Shown here one piece after another: positions 8,845 through 17,550 of a stretch of DNA of 64,000 nucleotides (the first letter of the stretch is position 1; every line of letters starts with the position of its first letter). Source of the stretch: Methanobrevibacter_A acididurans. GTDB taxonomy: Archaea > Methanobacteriota > Methanobacteria > Methanobacteriales > Methanobacteriaceae. The position numbers and the translations under genes were made by a program. The stretch covers positions 1,240,001 to 1,304,000 of the forward strand of contig NZ_CP166991.1 in NCBI RefSeq assembly GCF_046197875.1, written 5' to 3'. Below the pieces are notes generated by a model. It made no database searches and was not told the origin of the DNA. It was given only the letters and a program-made list of their open reading frames with translations.

Positions 8845-9950
8845 TTTTTCCTGCTTTAAAAAAAAATTATATTTTATTAATGGTTAAAATATTAATTATT
8901 AATTTTTATGTTAAATTTATAGAATTTATACTACTCAAATCCTATTTTTTTTATATAATAATTTTTATCTTTTATATAATTTCTTCATTAACCCCTTCAA
9001 TGAAATATGATTTCTTTAAGGATCTGATTAGTATTTAATAATGAAATTTTTTTCTTAAATCCTAATTTAAGTTTTATAAAATTTCATTCCCGCTTCAATA
9101 CTTTTTTTAACACATATCTTTTAAATCCAAAAAAAGGTTTTAATATAAATTGAAAATCCTTCCATCCCCTTCATTAAATAAAAGCATTCTCAATTATCAT
9201 ATTCTTAATTTATTAAACCTTTCTTTTTTTTTTTGAATTAAAAGTTTATAGTTCCCTTATTTTTTTTTAATGGACATATATTTTTATCTATTTAAAATCT
9301 GAATCATTTTTTTCTGTGATTAAATTTTTAATAAAAAATTAAGAGGGAATAAATACAAGTTACCCCTTTTATCTTTTTTTTAATATAATTTTTAGGATTC
9401 TCTTAAATTTTAATGTGAAAACATTTCTCTTAAAAGATTAAACCTTCTAAAAATATATCATTCCCTGTTTTTATACATATTTTAATAAAAAATCAATACT
9501 TAATTTTTTTTTAACCCCTTTTATTAATTTTATGAAAAGTTTAAATTCGTTTTTTTTTAGTGAGATGATAAAAAAATATTTTCCTATATTTGTGTTAAAT
9601 AAAAAAAACTTCTCATATTTTCTAAATTAAATTGATTTAATATTTTCTTTTATACATATGTGGGGACATTGAATATTTTAGCTTAAATGAAAAAAATTTT
9701 CAACCCATATTAAATTATTTTTTTTATAAAATATTTACCTTAAAATTTTGTTTAAAAAAAAGATTAACTATGCTTATTCCTAAATTTTTCTTTAATAGAT
9801 TAATTTGTTTAAAAAAATCTTTTTAGCACAGTATAATAATTAACCTCCTATATATAATAATATATAAGACACCCATTAATTCATCACTCATATTATAAAA
9901 ATAATAATATTTAAATTTTACTAAAAGATTCAAATAGAAAAAGTGTTAAA
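8845..9950. other. Noncoding AT-rich tract, 1.1 kb
   Basis: No gene that I can support. The plus strand is T-rich with many T-runs, which fits minus-strand transcription past the end of the CARF gene. The only open frames are tiny; a 22-codon frame at 9823-9891 has no support. No CRISPR repeat, tRNA-like fold or origin-type repeat family was seen. Confidence 0.55.
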
Positions 9951-11297
9951 TTAAATTTGGAATTTGGGAAAACTTCCTAATTTCATATAAACTTCAACAT
10001 CAGAACATAAAAGTTTAGCATAATTAACAGAGTAATCATATAATTTTATAGCATTAATCTTGTTAATTGGACGTAAACCATGGGCTAAAACACTATTGTT
10101 ACGTTTTTCAAGTTCACGTTGGACTTTATTATCTTTAATATAATAATTTCCTATTTCATCATTTAAGTATCTTAACATGTTAAAATCATTATACATTGCA
10201 AGGGTAAAAGTAGATTTAGAACTTGTGAAATTTTTAATATTTAACTTAGTTAAAATATCTTGATAATTTTCACTTGCATAATTTTTAAATGAATTTTTAT
10301 TAATATCAAATTTAAAATTTCTAATTGAATCATTATCAACAATACCTAATTTGTTAAGTTTTAATTGAGCAACTAACTCCATAACACGATATAATCTTGC
10401 AACTGCATCATCATATTTACCTTCCTTAATACGACGATAAGCATTATTCAATAAATCTGGAAGATAAAAATAAATATTATCATTATTAAGATTGTTTTTT
10501 TGGGAAATTTTACGTTCTAAAAACATTTGATTGTTTTTCAACTGACTTAAAAATCCATTATGATCCTTTTCAAAACTAGTAACAACTGCTTTATCCTCAT
10601 AGATTAAGTTTAATAAATCCTTCAAACATTTATCAAGGTTTATTTGTGAATTATCACAAGTTAATTTTATATTGAATTTATCCCAGGAATCATAAATATC
10701 AATAATTTTAATATATAAACTGGATAGTTTCTTTAAAAAAGGTTCTGTGAGTTTAGATTCTGCGGTTTTTAAATTTCTTCTTGCAGCTTGAAATTGATAA
10801 TTATTAAAAAATTCTTTACCTCTTTCAAATTCATTTACTGCATATAAATCTAGGGGATTTTTTTGTTTTTTAATTTTTTCAAAACCATTTTTAACTATTC
10901 CTAAACCATTTTTATCTCGTCCATTTTCAGAAAAAGTTCCTACATAAGAATATTCAATGTTTTCTCCTACTGCTGCTAAGACTAAACCTGAAACCATAGG
11001 TTTAGTTCCTCCAGTAAAATCCATAACTACTTCAAAATTATTATGTTTTAATTCTTTTATAGCATGATGTGCTTTAAAATAAGATTCTTCTAAACTTTCG
11101 GGATTAACAATTTCTTTATATAATACTTCTCCATTAAATTTTGTTTTTTTAAGAACTTCTTTAGCAATTTTTAGTGTACCTTTAGAATGTAGGAAGTATA
11201 CACAATCAGGTTTTAATTCTTTTATACAAGTTATTAGAGGTTCACTTGTTCCTCCAACACTTAAAATTAAAGCATTTAATCTATTATTTGTTTTCAT
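9951..11297 (-). CDS. CARF-HEPN protein (TIGR02710-type, Csm6/Csx1-like)
   Basis: A 448-residue protein with an N-terminal CARF domain: strand plus SVGGTSEP (13-20), then DFTGGTKPM (93-101), the classic nucleotide-facing motifs of the TIGR02710 CRISPR-associated family. A helical middle follows, then a C-terminal HEPN-like domain with the RNase motif RNNSVLAH (Arg399 to His406, R-x6-H). Family members bind cyclic oligoadenylates made by type III CRISPR complexes and then cut RNA. No cas gene or CRISPR array lies in the window, so it is either an orphan effector or serves a distant locus. The ATG at 11297 is preferred over GTG at 11309, which lies too close to the GGGG motif. Confidence 0.8.
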   Translation of the reverse strand: MKTNNRLNALILSVGGTSEPLITCIKELKPDCVYFLHSKGTLKIAKEVLKKTKFNGEVLYKEIVNPESLEESYFKAHHAIKELKHNNFEVVMDFTGGTKPMVSGLVLAAVGENIEYSYVGTFSENGRDKNGLGIVKNGFEKIKKQKNPLDLYAVNEFERGKEFFNNYQFQAARRNLKTAESKLTEPFLKKLSSLYIKIIDIYDSWDKFNIKLTCDNSQINLDKCLKDLLNLIYEDKAVVTSFEKDHNGFLSQLKNNQMFLERKISQKNNLNNDNIYFYLPDLLNNAYRRIKEGKYDDAVARLYRVMELVAQLKLNKLGIVDNDSIRNFKFDINKNSFKNYASENYQDILTKLNIKNFTSSKSTFTLAMYNDFNMLRYLNDEIGNYYIKDNKVQRELEKRNNSVLAHGLRPINKINAIKLYDYSVNYAKLLCSDVEVYMKLGSFPKFQI

Positions 11298-11547
11298 TAC
11301 CTTAAACACAACCCCATAATATGTTATTTTTTTTATATTAAATTAAAAAAAAGAGAGAGTATGATACCTATTTTTAATTATTTTATATTTATTATTTTTT
11401 TATTTAATAAAATATTTTATTTAAAAAAAGAGTTTTTTATATATTTAGATAATTGGTATTTAAAAAAAGATTTATAAAAAAGGAGATATATGAAAAATAT
11501 TTAATTTATCTCCTTTTATTTATGTTTAAAAAAAAATTTTTTATGTT

Positions 11548-11958
11548 TTATCCTTCTTCATCAGGAGGAACGCTTTCACCAGGGTTAGAACCTGAACCTG
11601 AAGATGAACCTCCAGAACTGGATCCACCAGAACTAGAACCTGAACCTGAAGATGAACCTCCAGAACTGGATCCACCAGAACTAGAACCTCCAGATGAACT
11701 TGTTCCACTAGAATCAGAACTAGAATGGTGAGTAGTTCCAGATGAGCTAGAACCAGAACTAGATCCACTAGAACTTGATCCACTAGAACCACTATCTGCG
11801 GTGGTTGTATTATTTGTAGCATTAGTAATATTAGTGGTATTATTAGTAGCTGTGACATTTTGGTCTATTGATCCACTGAACATCATTGCAGCAGCACCTA
11901 CACCTACTATTAATATTATAATCGCTAATACTAATATAATTAAATTTTCGGTTTTCAT
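11548..11958 (-). CDS. Membrane-anchored Ser/Gly-rich surface protein
   Basis: A 136-residue protein with a hydrophobic N-terminal helix (residues 6-29), a short Asn/Thr-rich part with several N-x-S/T glycosylation sequons (NVT, NIT, NAT, NTT), then about 80 residues of Ser/Gly low-complexity repeat and an acidic tail ending PPDEEG. It is most likely anchored by the N-terminal helix with the repeat outside the cell, as a stalk or wall spacer. The repeat DNA includes a perfect 48-bp tandem duplication, so its length may vary between strains. No enzyme motif is present. Confidence 0.7.
   Translation of the reverse strand: MKTENLIILVLAIIILIVGVGAAAMMFSGSIDQNVTATNNTTNITNATNNTTTADSGSSGSSSSGSSSGSSSSGTTHHSSSDSSGTSSSGGSSSGGSSSGGSSSGSGSSSGGSSSGGSSSGSGSNPGESVPPDEEG
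11588..11683. repeat. Perfect 48-bp tandem duplication in surface gene
   Basis: Two identical 48-bp units, 11588-11635 and 11636-11683, in frame (16 codons each), built from shorter 6-bp-like Ser/Gly codon blocks. A partial unit follows. Such in-frame repeats change protein length by slippage without breaking the frame. Confidence 0.9.
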
Positions 11959-12131
11959 TAATATCTTAAATCCTATTTATTTTTATATAGTATTTATTTT
12001 TACAAAAAAAATATTTTAAAATTTTTTTGCTAGTGATAAAGTATTAGTTGTTTTTTTTATAAAAGTGTATTGGATGTTTGGTTTGTTTAAGTGGGAAGGT
12101 TTATATATGAGTTTTTTTAAATAATAAAAAC

Positions 12132-12200
12132 GATGTGAATTAAACTTCATGTCTATTGGTAAATTTTAAAAAACAACCATTTTATAATCTCCAAAATTAG
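12132..12200 (+). ncRNA. Hairpin element H1 (candidate small RNA)
   Basis: GATGTGAA (12132-12139) and TTCATGTC (12146-12153) pair over 8 bp with two G-U pairs around a TTAAAC loop. The sequence aacaaccattttataatctcc follows at 12172 and is repeated exactly in H2. A TATA-like box (TTATATAT) lies at 12101-12108, at the normal archaeal distance from a start near the hairpin. Transcription is inferred. Confidence 0.45.
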
Positions 12201-12534
12201 AATGGAAACCAATATTTTATTAAATCACGGGTATAATTATTAAATTAATTTATTTACATAATAAATCCTATAAACAATTACCTAAATATAAAAATAATAA
12301 CAAAAATAAATTAAAAAGTTTAATTACTCCTAAAATAGTTATAAAAAATAAAAATAGTTATACCCTGCCTTCTTTTAAATTATTTTTTCTTACCTTATTA
12401 TGGATTTTTTTAAGATAATGTGATAATTTTCTAATTTTAAAAATTTATCTATTGAACAAAAATTATTTTTTTAAAAATTACATTATAAGTATAAAGCAAA
12501 AATTTTATAAATGATAAGATTAATAATAAAAAAC

Positions 12535-12600
12535 GATGTGAATTAAACTTCATGTCTTGGGTTAATAAAAATAAAACAACCATTTTATAATCTCCAAATA
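12535..12600 (+). ncRNA. Hairpin element H2 (candidate small RNA)
   Basis: The same 22-bp hairpin as H1, base for base, at 12535-12556, followed by the same 24-bp segment (12574-12597). The bases between the two conserved blocks differ from H1, as expected if only the blocks are under selection. A TATA-like TTTATAAAT lies about 28 bases upstream. Confidence 0.45.
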
Positions 12601-12927
12601 ATATAAAAAATGGAAAAAAACATTTATTAAACCCTAAAAAAACAAAATTATCAAAAAAATAAATTTTTAGATAAAAAAATATTAAGGGATCACAAAAGAT
12701 GAACTTAAATTACCTCAAACAATAAGAACAAAAACTTTTTACCCGTCCTTTAACTATTAAAAGATTATCTAAAAATTTAAATTGATAATTTATTAAGCTT
12801 AAAAAAAAATTATCCTTATTCTTAACATACTATTTTAAAAGAGAAAAATTGTATACAGCAAAAATTTTCTAAATTTTTAGGATAATAATAATAAAATATA
12901 TAAATAATAACAAGAGTAATATTAATC

Positions 12928-12985
12928 ATGGATTAAAATCCATTTGATGATTTAATGAAATAAAACCATTGAGTAATCTATAGGA
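12928..12985 (+). ncRNA. Hairpin element H3 (diverged copy)
   Basis: ATGGAT / ATCCAT form a perfect 6-bp stem around TAAA at 12928-12943. A diverged form of the downstream block (aaaccattgagtaatctata) follows near 12963. A TATA-like AAATATATAAA at 12894-12904 keeps the same spacing as H1 and H2. The copy is weaker than H1 and H2. Confidence 0.35.
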
Positions 12986-13233
12986 TTAAGCAAACTGTTT
13001 ACTAAATTTCATTACAAAAAAAGAAAGAATAATATAAATTTTAAAAGAAAAATATATTTTAACTTTACTTATTAATGAAATGAGTAATAATTAGAAAATT
13101 TTTTTAAAAGAAATTTTTTGATTATAACTATAAAAAATTATTAGGAACTAACCACTGTTAAAATAAATTATTTAAAAAAAAATAATATTGTTCTTTCTTT
13201 TTTAATTTTTTTTAAAAAAAAACTTACTTTTTC

Positions 13234-14022
13234 TTAAACATTATCTAAGACTTCAGATGGTGCATCTGCTATTTCAACAAGATATTCTGCTTCTACTATA
13301 TGTAATTTTGAAGGGATAACAATACAATGTAAAGGTCCACCAAAATCATAATCTATTAAGTTTTTAATATAATCAGCTTTAACTATATTATCTTCAGATC
13401 CTACACGTGCTATACCAATAGCTAAGGTATCAGGATTTATTAAGCCTTCACCTTGTTCATTATAAATTTTCATTAAATATTCTAATCCTTGATTAACTGT
13501 CATGTATCTATCTTTGTGTGCTTGAATATCTAATAAGACTAAGGTGTGGAAATCCATTTTAAGATTATTTTCAATTGCTTTGTATGGTGATTTAGGGAAG
13601 AAGTTTTCATCAGGGAATGGGATTGTTGTTACTTTTCCGAATTTATATGCTTGAAGACCACTAATTCCTGGAGCACTTGAAAGAATTGAAGATCCATGTA
13701 TCACAGTATAAGGTATTTTCTTTTTATGAACTTCTACTAAGAAGTCAGAGTGGGTTGTTGCAATTAAAGGATCTCCTCCTGTTATTAATGCTACATTTAA
13801 TGTTTCAGCTTCTTTTAAGAAAATGTTTTCTTCTTCTACTTGGTTACGGTTAAGTATTATTATTTTTTTACCTATGATTTTTTCAATATCTTTAAGATTG
13901 GAACCTATTAATTTACTTGTGAAAAATTCTGCATATATTTTATCTACTTTTTTCAGTGCATTTAATCCTTTAAGACTGATGTCTTCTACATTGAATAATC
14001 CTAATCCTATTAAATAAAACAT
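13234..14022 (-). CDS. dphB: Diphthine synthase
   Basis: A 262-residue SAM-dependent methyltransferase of the tetrapyrrole-methylase fold. It methylates the modified histidine of elongation factor 2 during diphthamide synthesis. Recognisable parts are the opening YLIGLGLFNVEDISLKGL, the GGDPLIATTHSD loop that binds the substrate side, a VIHGSSILSSAPGISGLQ segment and the C-terminal FGGPLHCIVIPSKLHIVEAEYL. Length is as in other archaeal DphB. Single gene, divergent from trm5 at 14264. Confidence 0.94.
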   Translation of the reverse strand: MFYLIGLGLFNVEDISLKGLNALKKVDKIYAEFFTSKLIGSNLKDIEKIIGKKIIILNRNQVEEENIFLKEAETLNVALITGGDPLIATTHSDFLVEVHKKKIPYTVIHGSSILSSAPGISGLQAYKFGKVTTIPFPDENFFPKSPYKAIENNLKMDFHTLVLLDIQAHKDRYMTVNQGLEYLMKIYNEQGEGLINPDTLAIGIARVGSEDNIVKADYIKNLIDYDFGGPLHCIVIPSKLHIVEAEYLVEIADAPSEVLDNV

Positions 14023-14263
14023 TATTTCTTATTCTCCCACATATTTTTTTTATGATTTTTTTTAAGTAATTATTATGAAAATAAAATTAGTTAAATTAAC
14101 TTACTATTAATAATATAAGTATTGTTTATATTTAATATTTATATAATGGATTATATTTATTAGATTTATTTTATAGTAATTTTCTAATAGAAATTCAAAC
14201 ACAAATAAACATTAGAATGAATGTTTAAATGGATGTTTTTTAATATAATACCTTGTTTAATTA

Positions 14264-15355
14264 ATGCTTGTAATTGAATTATTAAGTGATATGATGAAAA
14301 GTTTAAAAGTAGAGTTACATCATCTAAATGATGTGCGTAAAATTATTGCAGAAAAAGAATTAATGAATATGAACTATAAAATCAAAACAGATAAAAATTA
14401 CGGTTACATACCCATAAAAGAAATTGCCACTCCAACATTAATAGAAGAAATAAAAAACACTTTACAACTACCCGAATTAAACATCACCAATTGTGAAACA
14501 GAATTAGTAGCAACAAAACATTACCCTAAAAGTATAACTGAAGCACTAAAAGGAAAACTAAACCCTACAGAAATTGAAGAACTAAAAAAAAGTTTCGACA
14601 CTATAGGAAACATTGTAATACTAGAAATACCCAAAGAATTGGAAAAATATAAAAAAACCATTGGAGAAGCAACATTAAACTTCACAAAAAGAACAAGTGT
14701 ATATATGAAAAAAAGTCCAATAGAAGGAGTAACCAGAACAAGACAATTAGAACTTATTGCAGGGGAAAATAATCCTGTAACCATCCATAAAGAACATGGT
14801 ACTAGATTAAAATTAGATGTTACTAATGTATACTTTTCACCAAGACTAGCAACAGAACGTAAAAGAGTATCCGATAATGTAAAAGAAGATGAAAAAATAT
14901 TAGATATGTTCTGTGGAATTGGACCATTCCCTATAGTTATAGCTCATAATAAAAAATGTCAAATAACAGCTGTAGATATAAATGAATATGCTATAAAATA
15001 TTTAAAAGAAAATATTAAGTTAAACAAATTAAAAGGAAGTATAAACCCTATATGTGGAGACATTATTGAAGTATCCGAAAATAATTTAACAAACCAAAAA
15101 TTTGATCGGATAATAATGAATTTACCTGGATTAGCATATCAATTCTTAGATTTAGCAATAAAACATGTGGAAAATGAGGGAATAATAAATTATTATGAAT
15201 TTAGTGATAATTTTGGACAAGGAATAGAACGTATACAAAAAGCAGCACATAAACAAAACAAAAATGTTGAAATCTTAGAAAATCGGAAAGTGAAAAGTAG
15301 TAGTCCTGGAATGTGGCATGTTGGTATTGATGCTAAAATAACTGAAAAAGAATAA
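14264..15355 (+). CDS. trm5: tRNA (guanine-N1)-methyltransferase, Trm5 family
   Basis: A class I SAM-dependent methyltransferase of the Trm5/TYW2 family, which methylates G37 of tRNA next to the anticodon and so prevents frameshifting. The N-terminal part is the tRNA-binding region; the catalytic domain has VDMFCGIGPFPI-like motif I (LDMFCGIGPF), then AVDINEYAIKYLKENI and the substrate motif NLPGLAYQFLD. Family alignment by eye suggests the protein may really start at the ATG at 14291 or 14294 (MKSLKVELHHLNDVRK), since the first nine residues here are unusual and no ribosome site decides the matter. The stop is 10 bp from convergent mtnA. Confidence 0.85.
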   Translation: MLVIELLSDMMKSLKVELHHLNDVRKIIAEKELMNMNYKIKTDKNYGYIPIKEIATPTLIEEIKNTLQLPELNITNCETELVATKHYPKSITEALKGKLNPTEIEELKKSFDTIGNIVILEIPKELEKYKKTIGEATLNFTKRTSVYMKKSPIEGVTRTRQLELIAGENNPVTIHKEHGTRLKLDVTNVYFSPRLATERKRVSDNVKEDEKILDMFCGIGPFPIVIAHNKKCQITAVDINEYAIKYLKENIKLNKLKGSINPICGDIIEVSENNLTNQKFDRIIMNLPGLAYQFLDLAIKHVENEGIINYYEFSDNFGQGIERIQKAAHKQNKNVEILENRKVKSSSPGMWHVGIDAKITEKE

Positions 15356-15364
15356 AAAAAAGGT

Positions 15365-16294
15365 TTATAATGGTTTAATTATTCCTTCTTCAGTTATAAT
15401 TCCTGTAATTAAATCTGAGGGAATGATATCAAAAGCAGGATTAATTACTTCTGTTCCTTTAGGACATATTCTGCATTTACCATAGTAACGTACTTCATCA
15501 CCATCACGTTCTTCTATAGTAGTATCGAAAATATTTGCTTCTTTATCAAAGGTACTTAAAGGAGCTGCAACATAAAATGGAACATTGAAACGTTTAGCTG
15601 CAAGAGCAACCATAAGAGAACCAATTTTATTTATAACTCCACCATTGGCTATACGGTCTGCACCTATAACAACTTTATCAATCATTTTTTGACTCATTAA
15701 GTAACCTGATGCTACATCAGGGATTAATTTAACTGGAATGTTTTCTTCTTGCATTTCCCATACACTTAATCTTGCTCCTTGACCTCGTGGACGTGTTTCA
15801 TCACATATAACATCTATTTTTTTACCTTGATTATGAGCAGATCTAATAACCCCTAAAGCGGTCCCATAATCTACACATGCTAATGCTCCAGCATTACAAT
15901 GAGTTAAAATTGTATCTCCATCATCAATGATTTCTGAACCATATTTTCCAATATTTAAATTGGTTTCTATATCTTCATTATACATTTGTATTGCTTCTGT
16001 TAAAGGATTATCTGATTTAAGAACACGATTTACTGCCCAGAATAAGTTAATTGCAGTTGGTCTTGAAGCTTTAATTTCTTTTGCAGCAATTTCTAAATCA
16101 ACACCTTCTTTATCTGCAAGTACCATACCAAATGCTGCTGCAACACCAATAGCTGGTGCTCCTCTAACTGTCATGTTTTTTATTGCTTGTATAACATCTT
16201 GGTAAGTATTACAATAAACATAAGTTAATTCATCAGGTAATTTAGTTTGATCTATAAGTTTTAATTTATTATTTTCCCATTCTAATGTTTTCAT
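15365..16294 (-). CDS. mtnA: S-methyl-5-thioribose-1-phosphate isomerase family
   Basis: A 309-residue member of the eIF2B-like sugar isomerase family. Key segments are VRGAPAIGVAAAFG near residue 45, THCNAGALACVDYGTALG (catalytic Cys region) and GADRIANGGVINKIGS with the catalytic Asp. Members isomerise methylthioribose-1-phosphate in methionine salvage. In archaea a related branch works on ribose-1,5-bisphosphate or deals with 5'-deoxyadenosine by-products. The ATG at 16294 fits the family start (MKTLEW); an in-frame GTG nine bases upstream is less likely. Confidence 0.88.
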   Translation of the reverse strand: MKTLEWENNKLKLIDQTKLPDELTYVYCNTYQDVIQAIKNMTVRGAPAIGVAAAFGMVLADKEGVDLEIAAKEIKASRPTAINLFWAVNRVLKSDNPLTEAIQMYNEDIETNLNIGKYGSEIIDDGDTILTHCNAGALACVDYGTALGVIRSAHNQGKKIDVICDETRPRGQGARLSVWEMQEENIPVKLIPDVASGYLMSQKMIDKVVIGADRIANGGVINKIGSLMVALAAKRFNVPFYVAAPLSTFDKEANIFDTTIEERDGDEVRYYGKCRICPKGTEVINPAFDIIPSDLITGIITEEGIIKPL

Positions 16295-16378
16295 ATTAAT
16301 CACAGTTTAAGTTAAAAAAAATTATTGTAAATTAAGTATTTAAAAAAAAGATTAAAAAATTAAAAAAATTTTAATTAT

Positions 16379-17284
16379 TTAGTAATGACTTTGTGGTGTT
16401 CTTCCAAGGTATCTATCTGAGCCATGTTTTCCTGGAATTCCATATGCATCAGCACGGCATTGAGTACATGCACGGAATACTGGTATTATTTCTTCTACTT
16501 CATCTCTTACTTTTTCCATCATTTCGCATCCAGGTCTTTCATAATCTTTCATTTTGTTTAATGGAATTAAAGGTAAGATATTCATTATTGATGCTCCTCG
16601 TGCTTTAACTTCTTTTGCTATGTCTACTATGTGTTTATCGTTTAATCCAGGTATTAGTACTGTGTTTACTTTAACAACTACTCCATCATTGGTGACTTTT
16701 TCTATACCTTCTAATTGGTTTTTGAGTAATATTTCTGCTGCTTCTTTTCCTTTGTATACTTGTCCTTCATATACTACAAATGAGTAAATATCTTTTCCTA
16801 TTTCTGGGTCAACTGCATTAACTGTTACTGTTACTGAGTTTACTCCTAATTCTGCTATTCTATCTGCATATTTTGGTAGTAGTAATCCATTGGTACTCAT
16901 ACATTTTATTAGGTCTGGTTTTTCTTTTCCTATTTTTTCAAAGAATTCGAATGTTTCATCGTTTGCTAGTGCATCTCCTGGACCTGCTACTCCTACGACT
17001 GCTATTGGTCCTTCTTTTGTAACTTCTTTTACATGTTCTAATGCTTCATCAGGTTTCATTACACATGATGCTACTCCGGGTCTGTTTTCTTCTGTGTTGA
17101 GTGATCTTGTACAGAAGTTACATGCTATATTACATTTTGGTGCTATTGGTACGTGTGCTCGTCCTACTTTGTCATGTATTTTTTCATTGAAACAAGGGTG
17201 TGCTCTAGTTAGATGTGCAAATTTTGATCCATTGTGTTTTCCTTCTTCTATTTTTTTTCCTTGGTTTGGTTTTTTTGTTTCCAT
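16379..17284 (-). CDS. nifB: NifB-like radical SAM protein
   Basis: A radical SAM enzyme of the NifB family (about 300 residues, the short archaeal form without NafY domain). The radical SAM cluster motif is CNIACNFCTR; ENRPGVASCVMKPDEAL and VAGPGDALAN follow, and the C-terminal FRACTQCRADAYGIPGKHG carries a second set of Cys. NifB builds the NifB-co precursor of the nitrogenase cofactor from [4Fe-4S] units. No nif structural genes lie in the window. NifB homologs also occur in methanogens not known to fix nitrogen, so the true product is open. Of three in-frame ATGs (17302, 17293, 17284), the last best fits the GGGGATCA ribosome-like site. Confidence 0.88.
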   Translation of the reverse strand: METKKPNQGKKIEEGKHNGSKFAHLTRAHPCFNEKIHDKVGRAHVPIAPKCNIACNFCTRSLNTEENRPGVASCVMKPDEALEHVKEVTKEGPIAVVGVAGPGDALANDETFEFFEKIGKEKPDLIKCMSTNGLLLPKYADRIAELGVNSVTVTVNAVDPEIGKDIYSFVVYEGQVYKGKEAAEILLKNQLEGIEKVTNDGVVVKVNTVLIPGLNDKHIVDIAKEVKARGASIMNILPLIPLNKMKDYERPGCEMMEKVRDEVEEIIPVFRACTQCRADAYGIPGKHGSDRYLGRTPQSHY

Positions 17285-17550
17285 AAGTATCATGATCCCC
17301 ATTTTTTTATTAATTTTTAATTTTTTTTCTTTTACTTTTGTTTATTTTTTTATTTTTTATGTATTTAAGTTTATGATTTTAATTTTTTTAACGTAATTAT
17401 AGTTAGTATAAGGGTAAACTATTATATAAACTTAACTATTGTTATAATTTATTTTAATAAAAATATTGAAAAAAGTATTAAAAATGTTTTAAAAAAAAGA
17501 AAAAGAAAAAGAAGAAAATAATTTAAACAAAAATTAAGGACAAAAAATCC

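Larger units (their letters stand above)
11959..13233. other. Noncoding tract with three promoter-hairpin elements
   Basis: About 1.27 kb without a supportable gene, A-rich on the plus strand. It holds three related units that each consist of a TATA-like box and, about 28 bases later, a hairpin (12132, 12535 and 12928). The second and third units also share a gtata-a-agcaaaaatttt stretch at about 12488 and 12851, 363 bp apart, so part of the tract looks like a decayed tandem duplication. Confidence 0.6.

Noticed and set aside
9823..9891. 22-codon minus-strand open frame beginning MSDELMG
   Set aside because: Too short, Ile-rich and without a ribosome site at the right distance; chance frame in AT-rich DNA.
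8845..9950. Possible replication origin next to the Cdc6-like gene
   Set aside because: No repeated box motif was seen on either strand in this tract or in 7493-8031.
11453..11731. Antisense frame rich in Pro, Glu and Leu at the Ser/Gly repeat
   Set aside because: It is the reverse reading of the Ser/Gly codons; the membrane-anchored minus-strand frame is the coherent gene.
8845..11960. CRISPR array near the CARF protein
   Set aside because: No regularly spaced direct repeats exist here; the only repeat is the in-frame 48-bp duplication of the surface protein.
12126..12200. Hairpin elements as C/D-box guide RNAs
   Set aside because: A gatgtga-like motif is present, but no CTGA D box lies at the required distance in any copy.
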